Shown here: piece by piece, positions 1 to 6,298 of the stretch | Numbering within the stretch: position 1 is the first letter of the stretch | How the letters are laid out: every line of letters starts with the position of its first letter | NCBI GenBank assembly: GCA_036378495.1 | Contig: DASUWI010000139.1 | Coordinates: 1 to 12,981 of the forward strand | DNA: 12,981 nt | Source of the DNA: JAFALX01 sp036378495 | GTDB lineage: Bacteria; Chloroflexota; Dormibacteria; Aeolococcales; Aeolococcaceae | Direction: 5' to 3' | The notes under the pieces: model-generated | What the model was told of the DNA's origin: nothing | Seen by the model: only the letters and a program-made list of their open reading frames with translations | Database searches by the model: none | Program-made: the position numbers and the translations under genes

Positions 1-120
1 GGGCACTGCATGAGCAAGGCGCTCTCCCTCGTGTGGGGCGTCTGGCGCGGCGGTGAACCCTTCGACGCGGCGCATGGAAGTCGCCGCGAAAAGACGACCT
101 CAACCCCCGCGGAGGCTTGA
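1..120 (+). CDS. C-terminal fragment of a probable IS110/IS116-family transposase (partial, 5' end outside window)
   Basis: Frame 1 is open from the window edge to TGA at 118-120 and gives 39 residues. The segment HCMSKALSLVWGVWRGGEPF, followed by a short basic tail, resembles the extreme C-terminus of IS110/IS116/IS902 transposases, where a small hydrophobic helix with K-A-L and a G-x-P/Y-F-D-like turn is common. This is recognition from family knowledge over a very short stretch, so it is tentative. The DEDD catalytic part and Ser-containing domain would lie to the left of the window. IS110 elements lack conspicuous terminal inverted repeats, and no element end can be marked here. If the call is right, it may mark a mobile-element boundary just left of the WxL-like gene. 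Confidence 0.4.
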   Translation, partial: GHCMSKALSLVWGVWRGGEPFDAAHGSRREKTTSTPAEA

Positions 121-380
121 CTAGAAGTTATGGGATCTAGCGCTGCGCCGGGCCATGTCACGTTTCCGTTGTATCGCCACGAGCGCGTGGCCAGCTCCGG
201 CACCGGATCGCACGGTTTGCGCACCGCCGCGTAAAGGCAGGGTCGCGGAGCGTTGATCGACGCGTTTGCGCCGTTCGTACGACCGTAGTCTTACGCCCTG
301 CTCCCAACGGCAGCTGCCCCAGGGGTGGGGTCCGCAAAGCATTTGGAATCAGCGGGAGCGCTTTTCGGAGGGTCCAGCGC
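121..380 (+). other. 260-bp non-coding leader region with serial small hairpins upstream of the WxL-like gene
   Basis: No convincing gene lies between the left-edge ORF and the ATG at 381. The stretch holds a run of short perfect inverted repeats: CGGT/ACCG (213-216/223-226), CCGCG/CGCGG (227-231/244-248), GCGT/ACGC (250-253/260-263), CGTA/TACG (284-287/292-295) and the palindrome GGCAGCTGCC (309-318). The octamer GTTTGCGC occurs twice (215-222 and 264-271). A strong Shine-Dalgarno, GGAGGG at 367-372, sits 8 nt before the start codon. I could not find a confident -35/-10 pair. The region could be a structured 5' UTR plus promoter, but in such GC-rich DNA short hairpins are also expected by chance. 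Confidence 0.35.
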
Positions 381-1274
381 ATGGACAGAAGCCTGGGCGG
401 CGTGTTCTGGGGGCGGCGGCGGCTACTGACCGGCGGAGCCGTTCTCGCGCTGGCCGCGGCAGCGTCCATTCCGCTGGGGGCGCACGCAGCCACGCAGTCG
501 ACCGCCACGCTCCTGCTCGGCGGCGGCGGGCTCAGCATCTCGGGGATGGGCGCGTACACGACGGCGAGCACGCCGGCGAGCAACGGCACGGTGTCGACAC
601 CGCTGAACACGGCCACCTGGGCCGACACCACGGGCAGCGGCGCCGGCTGGAACGGCAACCTGGCGGTGACGCAGTTCATCGATCAGGGCACCTGGTCGCA
701 GACGTCGGGCACCACGACCGCACTCGCCACCACGGCCAGCGGCGCCTACACCGGCACCGCCGGTGCCGGGTCGATCACGGTCACCGTCACCCAGGCGCTG
801 GACACGATTCTGGCAACCACGCTGACCATCTCGTACAGCGACTCTGAGAACGGCACCGTCACCAACGGAACCGCCACCGCCACCAAGGGCAGCGCCACGA
901 CGCTGGTGAACGGCATGACGATCAAGTTCGCCGCGCTCACCGCGTACCCGCAGAACGCGACGTACCAGGTGAAGTTCGGCATCCTGCCCACCACGGCACT
1001 GGCGCTTGACACGGCTCAGGCGACGGTGAGCGCCGCGGGGACCACGCAGGGCGGCAGCAACCTCCCCGCGTTCATCAACAACGGCACCACCGTGACCGCG
1101 GGCGGACCGTCGACCTTCTCGGCGACGCCGATCAAGTTCGTCAGCGCCGCGGCCGGCACCGGCATCGGTTCCTTCAGCGTGGCGGGCGGCGCCACCATAA
1201 CGTGGGACCCGAACAACGTGTGGCAGGCGAGCTACACCGCGAGCGTGCAATACAACATCGTGAGCGGCCCCTGA
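381..1274 (+). CDS. Secreted WxL-domain-like cell-surface protein
   Basis: The product has 297 residues. The N-terminus carries a signal peptide with an arginine cluster (GRRRLLTGG) that is Tat-like, a hydrophobic stretch at about residues 15-30, and an AHA-A cleavage site near residue 36. The mature part is rich in Thr, Ala, Gly and Ser with alternating beta-strand patterns and no cysteine. It contains a W-x-x-L element (W90, L93 in GWNGNLAVTQF) and a C-terminal ITWDPNNVW...Y-x-A-S-V-Q-Y-N-I-V-S-G-P segment. These match the usual pattern of WxL domains, which bind peptidoglycan non-covalently in low-GC Gram-positives: a GW-x-L-like strand early and a W plus a Y-x-A-x-(hydrophobic)-x-x-GP end. 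No LPxTG motif or transmembrane anchor is present, so anchoring would be through the domain itself. The start at 381 is fixed by GGAGGG at 367-372. The next gene is a DUF916-like protein, the usual partner of WxL proteins. The family call is by pattern; the exact fold is inferred. Confidence 0.68.
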   Translation: MDRSLGGVFWGRRRLLTGGAVLALAAAASIPLGAHAATQSTATLLLGGGGLSISGMGAYTTASTPASNGTVSTPLNTATWADTTGSGAGWNGNLAVTQFIDQGTWSQTSGTTTALATTASGAYTGTAGAGSITVTVTQALDTILATTLTISYSDSENGTVTNGTATATKGSATTLVNGMTIKFAALTAYPQNATYQVKFGILPTTALALDTAQATVSAAGTTQGGSNLPAFINNGTTVTAGGPSTFSATPIKFVSAAAGTGIGSFSVAGGATITWDPNNVWQASYTASVQYNIVSGP

Positions 1275-1298
1275 CTCGTCCTCCGGCGCCTGCTCATC

Positions 1299-1336
1299 GG
1301 GAGCTCTGCATCGCACAGGGCTCCCATTTCTTTTCT
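1299..1336 (+). terminator. Rho-independent terminator after the WxL-like gene
   Basis: GGGAGCTCTG (1299-1308) pairs with CAGGGCTCCC (1316-1325) around a 7-nt loop. This gives a 10-bp stem with a single U-G wobble. A T-rich tract (ATTTCTTTTCT, 1326-1336) follows immediately. It lies 24 bp after the stop codon of the WxL-like gene and about 80 bp before the DUF916-like gene. It therefore either separates two transcripts or reduces read-through so that the surface protein is made in excess of its membrane partner. Confidence 0.85.
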
Positions 1337-1418
1337 GCGCCTCGGCAGTGGACGCCCTGCAACGGTCCCGTCGCGCGCCGGATCGGATCGCGCGCAGCGT
1401 GCCTACGGTGATCCGTCC
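1337..1418 (+). promoter_or_regulatory. Possible promoter region of the DUF916-like gene, possibly leaderless
   Basis: This 82-bp gap follows the terminator. TACGGT at 1404-1409 could serve as a -10 element. Transcription would then begin about at the GTG/ATG start codons (1419/1422). No purine-rich Shine-Dalgarno precedes those codons, which would fit a leaderless mRNA, a common arrangement in high-GC Gram-positives. No clear -35 box is visible. This is weak, sequence-only inference. Confidence 0.25.
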
Positions 1419-2630
1419 GTGATGGCCGAACGTGCGCGCTTCCTGAAGGCAACCACCGCCCTCGCCGCAGCCGCGCTCGCGCTGGCAGTCCCCGCAACGG
1501 CGGGCGCCGCCAACCCCAGCGCGTCAGCGCTGATGCGCACGTCACACCCCTTTGCCCACGGCTACATGGAGTACGACGCGGCGCCGGGGCAGACGATCAC
1601 GGACTCGGTGACCGTGGTGAACGCCGGCCCCGGGGCGGCAACGTTCAACATCTTCGCCGCCGACGGTCTCACCTCGCAGGCCACCGGCGTGGTGTACGCG
1701 GACCAGCAGCATCCGTTCCCGGACGGTCCGTCGGGAAACGGCGAGTACGGCGCGGGGACCTGGATCACCCTCAGTCAATCGGCGGTGCAGCTGGCAGCCG
1801 GGCAGGGCACGACGGTGGGGGTGGCAGTCACGGTGCCCTCGACGGCATCCCCCGGTGACTGGGTGGGCTCGGTGTCCGCGGAGAATCCCGTCGCCTCGCG
1901 CTCGGGCGGGCAGTTCGGCCTCAGCGTGACGACCCGCACAACGATCGCGGTGGTGGTGCACGTCGCCGGCGCAGCGAAGATCGAGGGGGTCACCGTGGGC
2001 ACGCCGTACATCACGGTGGAGAACAGGACGCGGCAGGTCCTGAACATCCCGCTGCAGTACTTCGGCGACGTGCTGGTCAAACCCTTCGTTGATGTGCGGG
2101 TGCTGGACTCGCGCGGCCGCGCGCTGCTGCAGATCGATCGCCAGATGGACACGTTCGTGCCACACACGACACTGGTCTACCCCATTCCCCTGGATGCGCT
2201 CGTGCTGCAGCCGGGCAACTACAGCGTCGTCATCGACTTCGGGCCCAGCGGCCACGAGCAGCACTTCCAGCGGACGCTCACCGTTGCGCCCTCGCAGGCC
2301 CAGGTGCCGCAACCGTCACAGCGCGGGCACGCCGCGTCTGGAATCAACCCGCTGCTGTGGTTGCTGGCGCCGGTCCCGCTCGTGGCACTGCTGCTGCTGG
2401 CCCTGCTGTTCGCGCGGCACCGCCGCACCTGCGCGCATTGCGGCCGCCCTTCGAACGCCAAGCGGGTGCACGTGAGCAGCGTGTCCGAGGTTCGCAGCTG
2501 CCCGCGGTGCCAGACCGCACTGTCCCGGCGCCGCACGCTTGTACGGCTTTGCCCGGACTGCATCGCCGGGCATCGGGGCTGGAGCAAGTCGGCCACGCCG
2601 GCGCCGGTTCGCGAGGCCGTGCGCCGCTGA
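1419..2630 (+). CDS. DUF916-like (WxL-interacting-type) membrane protein with cytoplasmic three-CxxC zinc-ribbon-like tail
   Basis: The product has 403 residues. A Sec signal peptide (MMAERARFLKATTALAAAAL..., cleavage near TAGA-A at about residue 31) leads into a beta-rich extracellular region. That region shows the DUF916/WxL-interacting pattern: Y-x-x-x-PGQTITDSVTVVNAG near residues 48-68, a T-x-x-ATGVVYADQQ strand, V-x-L-AAGQGTTVGVAVTVP, then PGDWVGSVSAEN. A second Ig-like domain covers about residues 185-290 (ITVENRTRQVLNIPLQYFGD...GNYSVVIDFGP). One membrane helix lies at about residues 312-335 (LLWLLAPVPLVALLLLALLFA), followed by basic residues, so the tail is cytoplasmic. The tail holds C338/C341, C361/C364 and C378/C381 (CAHC, CPRC, CPDC), typical of zinc-ribbon metal binding. 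DUF916 proteins of Firmicutes usually end shortly after the helix with a small basic tail, so this extension is unusual. The start may be GTG 1419 or ATG 1422; no Shine-Dalgarno is visible. A role in retaining the upstream WxL-like protein is inferred from the family and neighbourhood. Confidence 0.68.
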   Translation: MMAERARFLKATTALAAAALALAVPATAGAANPSASALMRTSHPFAHGYMEYDAAPGQTITDSVTVVNAGPGAATFNIFAADGLTSQATGVVYADQQHPFPDGPSGNGEYGAGTWITLSQSAVQLAAGQGTTVGVAVTVPSTASPGDWVGSVSAENPVASRSGGQFGLSVTTRTTIAVVVHVAGAAKIEGVTVGTPYITVENRTRQVLNIPLQYFGDVLVKPFVDVRVLDSRGRALLQIDRQMDTFVPHTTLVYPIPLDALVLQPGNYSVVIDFGPSGHEQHFQRTLTVAPSQAQVPQPSQRGHAASGINPLLWLLAPVPLVALLLLALLFARHRRTCAHCGRPSNAKRVHVSSVSEVRSCPRCQTALSRRRTLVRLCPDCIAGHRGWSKSATPAPVREAVRR

Positions 2631-2696
2631 CGAGTGCGCGGCCTGCGCGCGGCTCGCTAGAGTGACTCGCGGAACCGGCGGATTCTGAGGTGTGAG

Positions 2697-3068
2697 ATGG
2701 ACTGGAAGCTCGAGCTCGTCATCCTGCCCGTGACCGACGTCGACCGCGCCAAAGCGTTCTACGTCGACAAGATCGGGTTCCACGCCGACCACGATCAGCG
2801 GGTCAGCGACGACCTCCGCTTTGTGCAGCTGACGCCCCCCGGCTCGGCCTGCTCGATAGCGTTCGGCGAGGGCCTCACCACGGCGCCTCCGGGCACGGTG
2901 AAGGGCCTCCAGATGGTGGTGGCGGACGCGCAAGCCGCGCGTCAGGAGCTGCTGGACCGCGGGCTCGATGTCGGTGAGGTCGACGAGCAGGCGTGGGGCT
3001 CGTTCATCTACTTCAGCGATCCCGACGGCAACAGCTGGGCGGTGCAGGCCTTGCCACCGCGCGGCTGA
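2697..3068 (+). CDS. VOC superfamily (glyoxalase/bleomycin-resistance-like) protein
   Basis: The product has 123 residues, the usual size of a single two-module VOC protein. The first beta-alpha-beta module has VILPVTDVDRAKAFYVDKIGF. The second has GLQMVVADAQAARQELLDRG followed by YFSDPDGNSWAVQ, the hallmark end of the fold (D-P-D-G-N-x-W/x-x-x-x-Q). Members bind a divalent metal and act on small molecules (lactoylglutathione, catechols, antibiotics); the substrate cannot be told from sequence. The start at ATG 2697 is supported by TGAGG at 2686-2690. A TAGAGT hexamer at 2658-2663 could be a -10 element but has no good -35 partner. The gene ends 3 bp from the convergent phosphatase gene. It shows no link to the envelope genes around it. 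Confidence 0.85.
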   Translation: MDWKLELVILPVTDVDRAKAFYVDKIGFHADHDQRVSDDLRFVQLTPPGSACSIAFGEGLTTAPPGTVKGLQMVVADAQAARQELLDRGLDVGEVDEQAWGSFIYFSDPDGNSWAVQALPPRG

Positions 3069-3071
3069 CGG

Positions 3072-3608
3072 CTATCGCTCGGCCGGCTGAGCAGCGAGCG
3101 CTCTGAGCGCGGCCAGCTGTCCGTCGGTGGGCAGCGCCTGCGGCCGGCGCTCGCTCACGCGGCGGTACGCGTCCTCCAGGCTCCATCCCTGCAGCACGAG
3201 CACGGCGCAGGCGACCATCGGCGCCCGCTCGACGCCGGCGTGGCAGTGCACGAGCACGGTGCGCCCATTGCCCACCAACGCCTTGACCATGGCGGCCGCA
3301 CCGCGCAGCTGCGCGACCGTCGGTGTTCCGTGGTCGCGGAGCTCGGCGTTCGCCACGATCACACCGTCCGGCCAGACGAGCGGCTTCGCATCATCCTCGG
3401 CGCGGAGGTCGAGGACGGCGTCGACGCCGCGCTCGACCAGCGTCGCTGACTGGCCCGCGGACGGCGCTGAGCCCACCCACAGCCCGGGCACGATCTCGAC
3501 GGCGTCAACACGCCGGCGCGTGACCGGCCTACGCGCAATCATCATCTCGTCGTTCGACGTGATACCGCCCGCCGGCGCCGGCGTCGAGCGCATCGACGTG
3601 CCCGTCAC
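3072..3608 (-). CDS. Dual-specificity/tyrosine-type protein phosphatase (cysteine-based)
   Basis: The product has 178 residues with the CX5R phosphatase loop V-H-C-H-A-G-V-E-R-A-P (nucleophile C122, R128). Upstream is the IVPGLWVGSAPSAG segment, the usual N-terminal strand of DSP-fold enzymes (p-x-L-y-v-G-s). The loop ends in A-P rather than the more common S/T. The tail WSLEDAYRRVSERRP is the typical post-loop helix of this family. It would remove phosphate from Tyr/Ser/Thr on proteins, or possibly from other phosphate esters. GTG 3608 has a GAGG 10 nt upstream; ATG 3593 and ATG 3545 are alternatives, and the conserved fold begins only after residue 36. The 5' end faces the DUF4012 operon, so the intergenic 3609-3670 is shared. 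A role in surface-polysaccharide control is possible but no cognate kinase is in the window. Confidence 0.85.
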   Translation of the reverse strand: MTGTSMRSTPAPAGGITSNDEMMIARRPVTRRRVDAVEIVPGLWVGSAPSAGQSATLVERGVDAVLDLRAEDDAKPLVWPDGVIVANAELRDHGTPTVAQLRGAAAMVKALVGNGRTVLVHCHAGVERAPMVACAVLVLQGWSLEDAYRRVSERRPQALPTDGQLAALRALAAQPAER

Positions 3609-3670
3609 GGCCTCGTAACCTCGCGGCGAGGCGTCGCCGCACGGCCAGAAGATGCAGGCGTGCTGCCGAC
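3609..3670. promoter_or_regulatory. Divergent intergenic region with a perfect inverted repeat
   Basis: These 62 bp separate the divergent phosphatase and DUF4012 genes and must hold or border both promoters. CCTCG-CGG-CGAGG at 3619-3631 is a perfect 5-bp inverted repeat, preceded by another CCTCG copy at 3611-3615. It could be an operator or simply a GC-rich coincidence. No clear -35/-10 elements were recognised. Confidence 0.3.
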
Positions 3671-5617
3671 GTGGCTGACACGCCGCTGCGTGGGCTTGCT
3701 CCGATGAGTGCGCCGGCCGCGTCTGCGCCGGCGGAGGAAACGCCGCTCCTCGTTCGCGTGCGTCGCCGCAAGCCGCGCCCCCGCTTCCGATGGCGCTGGT
3801 GGCTGCTCGGTGGAGGCGTGGCGCTGCTCGTGCTGCTCGGCTTCGAGGGGTACCGATACGCGGCCGCCGCGCTCGCGCTGCGCGACGGGCGCGACCGCGT
3901 GCAGGCCGCGCAGCAGCTGCTCGCCGCCGACCTCGCCCACCTCGATGCCTCGCGCATCGCTGCAGCGCAGCAGGACCTGCACGAGGCAGCGCTGGACTTC
4001 GGCGCGCGCTCGCAGCTGATCTCCAGCGGATGGATCGCGCAGATCGCGATGCACCTGCCGTGGCTCTCGGACCAGGTCAAGGGCGCCGGCGCGCTGCGCA
4101 CCGCCGGAAGCACAGGGACCGCTTTCGCAGTGGACCTGGTCCAGCTGGCGCAGCGGGTCGTCGCAACGTCGGGAGCCGCGGGTTCAACGTCGCCGCTGCC
4201 GCGCATCGTCACCCTCGCGGATCAGCAGCGCGGGTCGATTCAGCGCGCACAGGCCGACCTCCGCGCGTTCGAAGCGGCACTCGGTCTGGTGCCGCGCACG
4301 GCGCTGATCGGACCTCTGGAAAGCGCGCGCGAGACCCTGCTCCACGACGGTGCGGCGATCACCGCGGGCGCCGGTCCGGCGCTGACCATGCTCGACGCGC
4401 TGCCCCAGGCGATCGGACCAGGCACGCATCGTTACGTGGTGCTGCTCGAGAACCCCGGAGAGGAACGGCCCAGCGGTGGCTACATCGGCGCCGTCGGCGT
4501 CGTGGCTTTCAAAGACGGTCGCCTCACCGGTCTGCAGTTCCTCGACTCGTCGAGCTACCCACCGCCGGCGGCAGCCGTCCCGGTCCCCGGCCCGCTCGAC
4601 ACGTATCTCTTCCACGGCCAGCCGTGGGGTCTCGAGGACGCCAACTGGTCCCCCGACTTCCCCACGGCGATGGCGCAGGTGGAGCAGTTCTTCACTGCCG
4701 ACACCGGCCTGACCGTCGACGGTGAGATCAGCGTCGACCCGGTCGCGATCGAGTACCTGCTGCAGCTGCTCGGCCCGGTGCAGGTGGCGCCGTATCCGCA
4801 GGTGATCACGGCGCGGAACGCACTGCAGGAGCTCAACTACATCACCAACCACGCCCGCCCGGGTGACCCGGGTAAGGCGTTTCTCGCTCCCTTCGGGCAG
4901 GCGGTCACCCAACGGGTGCTGCAGACGCCGGTGGCGCAGCTGCCGGCGCTGGTGTCGTCACTGCAGCGCGCGGCGCTGGAGAAGCATGTGGTGGCGTACT
5001 TCCATCAGCCCGGCCTGGAGCGATTGGTGGACGGCGCCGGAGTCGGCGGCGCCGTGCAGCCCGCAAGCTCCGATTCGGTGATGGTCGACGACGCCAACCT
5101 GTCCGGCAGCAAGGCCGATCTCTTCGTGCAGCGGACGTACGCGCTGGACGTGCACGTGAATCCGGATGGCAGTGCGGCCGACCGGCTCACGCTGACGTAC
5201 TCCAACCCGGTGGTCACCAACCCCGCCGACAAGGCGCTGCTGCCCGGGTCCGGAGGTCAGTACCGCGATTACGTGCGCGTGCTGGTCCCGGAGACCGCGC
5301 AGCTGCAGAGCGTCAGCACGAGCATCGACGGGGCGGTGCCGGCGCAGATCGCACCGGACAGCGTGACCTACCAGTTCGAGCAGCAGGCGATCGGGATCTG
5401 GTTCGTGGTCCCGGTCGGTGCGACCGAACAGATCACCCTCACGTACGCCGGTCCCTTCGCCGACGTCAGTGTGAACCCGGAGCGCTACCAGCTCACCTGG
5501 GTGAAGCAGGTCAACGCACTCGACTGGCCGGTGAGCGTCGCCGTGCACATGCCGAGTGGTCGCGTGGAGCGATGGTCTGCGTCGCTCTCCACCGACCGCA
5601 CATGGTCGGCGGGGTGA
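3671..5617 (+). CDS. DUF4012 domain-containing membrane protein
   Basis: The product has 648 residues. A cytoplasmic Arg/Pro-rich N-terminus (about 40 residues) precedes one membrane helix at about residues 43-62 (WLLGGGVALLVLLGFEGY), so most of the protein lies outside. An alpha-helical stretch rich in Ala/Gln/Arg covers about 63-240. The DUF4012 core begins near residue 253 with RYVVLLENPGEERPSGGY and continues through GLEDANWSPDFPTAM, FFTADTG and the GPVQVAPYPQVITARNALQ region. This is the R-Y-x-x-L-x-x-N-x-x-E-x-R-P-x-G-G signature of the family. The C-terminal 150 residues look beta-rich. DUF4012 proteins are common in Actinomycetota and Chloroflexota, often near glycan genes, and have no established biochemical role. 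The start could also be ATG 3704; neither has a clear Shine-Dalgarno. The downstream sortase begins 4 bp after the stop, so the two are almost certainly cotranscribed. Confidence 0.85.
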   Translation: MADTPLRGLAPMSAPAASAPAEETPLLVRVRRRKPRPRFRWRWWLLGGGVALLVLLGFEGYRYAAAALALRDGRDRVQAAQQLLAADLAHLDASRIAAAQQDLHEAALDFGARSQLISSGWIAQIAMHLPWLSDQVKGAGALRTAGSTGTAFAVDLVQLAQRVVATSGAAGSTSPLPRIVTLADQQRGSIQRAQADLRAFEAALGLVPRTALIGPLESARETLLHDGAAITAGAGPALTMLDALPQAIGPGTHRYVVLLENPGEERPSGGYIGAVGVVAFKDGRLTGLQFLDSSSYPPPAAAVPVPGPLDTYLFHGQPWGLEDANWSPDFPTAMAQVEQFFTADTGLTVDGEISVDPVAIEYLLQLLGPVQVAPYPQVITARNALQELNYITNHARPGDPGKAFLAPFGQAVTQRVLQTPVAQLPALVSSLQRAALEKHVVAYFHQPGLERLVDGAGVGGAVQPASSDSVMVDDANLSGSKADLFVQRTYALDVHVNPDGSAADRLTLTYSNPVVTNPADKALLPGSGGQYRDYVRVLVPETAQLQSVSTSIDGAVPAQIAPDSVTYQFEQQAIGIWFVVPVGATEQITLTYAGPFADVSVNPERYQLTWVKQVNALDWPVSVAVHMPSGRVERWSASLSTDRTWSAG

Positions 5618-5621
5618 ACGC

Positions 5622-6275
5622 GTGAGCACCGCCCAACGTCCCCGGGTCCGCCGCAAGCGAAGCCTCCGAAGCCGGCTGACGCGCCCGGTGCGGCGGCTGG
5701 CCTCGGCATCGAAGCTCCGTATCGCAGTGGCGCTGGGGATGGTGCTTGCGGCGGCGGGCGGCGCGGCAGCGCTCGCCCTGCTGGTCAGCGGCCCACGCGT
5801 CGAGACGCATGCGGACGCCTCCAGCCCGCCGCTGGCGCTGACACCGCGCGGGCTCCATCCGGTGACCGCCCCTGCCGCTCCCGGCATTCCGTTGACCGTC
5901 CGGCTGCAAGCGCCCGCGGGCGGCATCGACCTCTCGGTGGTACAGGGTGACGGTGTCACGGTCCCGCTCAACCTCGCGGTGCACTACCCCGGCACCGACC
6001 AGCCGGGTGGCGGCAGCAACGCGCTCTTCTATGCACACGCGCGGCCGGGGATGTTCCAGGGCCTCTACCAGCTGCACAAGGGTGACGCCATCACCGCGGT
6101 CCGCGCCGACGGCAGCGTTGTGCAGTACCACGTCGCGGCACTGGAGTACGTGCCCTACAACGACCTCACCGTGGTGCAGCCCACCGCGTACGACGAGATC
6201 ACGCTGCTCACCTGCTCCTCGTACGATTCGCACACACCGCGATTCATCGTGATCGGGCTGCCTGGTTCGGCGTGA
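5622..6275 (+). CDS. Membrane-anchored sortase (actinobacterial class E/D-like)
   Basis: The product has 217 residues from GTG 5622, the in-frame start 4 bp after the DUF4012 stop. Reading further upstream would overlap that gene without need. A basic N-terminus (RPRVRRKRSLRSRL) is followed by a membrane helix at about residues 27-50. The catalytic domain has the sortase triad: His139 in LFYAHARPGMF, Cys198 in ITLLTCSSYD (the L-x-T-C motif) and Arg207 in TPRFIVIG. The D-A-I-T-x-V and Y-x-V segments before the cysteine also fit. Sortases are extracellular transpeptidases that join C-terminally sorted proteins to peptidoglycan or pilin subunits. No LPxTG-like sorting signal followed by a helix and basic tail was found in this window, so its substrate lies elsewhere or is atypical. 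The subclass is not certain. Confidence 0.9.
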   Translation: MSTAQRPRVRRKRSLRSRLTRPVRRLASASKLRIAVALGMVLAAAGGAAALALLVSGPRVETHADASSPPLALTPRGLHPVTAPAAPGIPLTVRLQAPAGGIDLSVVQGDGVTVPLNLAVHYPGTDQPGGGSNALFYAHARPGMFQGLYQLHKGDAITAVRADGSVVQYHVAALEYVPYNDLTVVQPTAYDEITLLTCSSYDSHTPRFIVIGLPGSA

Positions 6276-6298
6276 TCTCAGAACGCCTCGTGAGCTGA

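Noticed and set aside
225..250. Resemblance of GCGTAAAGGCAGGGTC to the conserved core of class I c-di-GMP riboswitches
   Set aside because: The match is partial. The GGCAAACC-type stem with GNRA tetraloop and the second conserved hairpin were not found at the expected places.
423..1316. Long leftward open frame opposite the WxL-like gene
   Set aside because: Its translation is Arg/Gly/Ala-rich without any family pattern, as expected for the antisense of GC-rich coding DNA. The forward gene has a signal peptide and a Shine-Dalgarno.
381..2630. Search for an LPxTG-like sorting signal in the WxL-like and DUF916-like proteins
   Set aside because: The WxL-like protein has no C-terminal helix or basic tail. 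The DUF916-like helix is preceded by no LPxTG-like motif and followed by a 70-residue tail.
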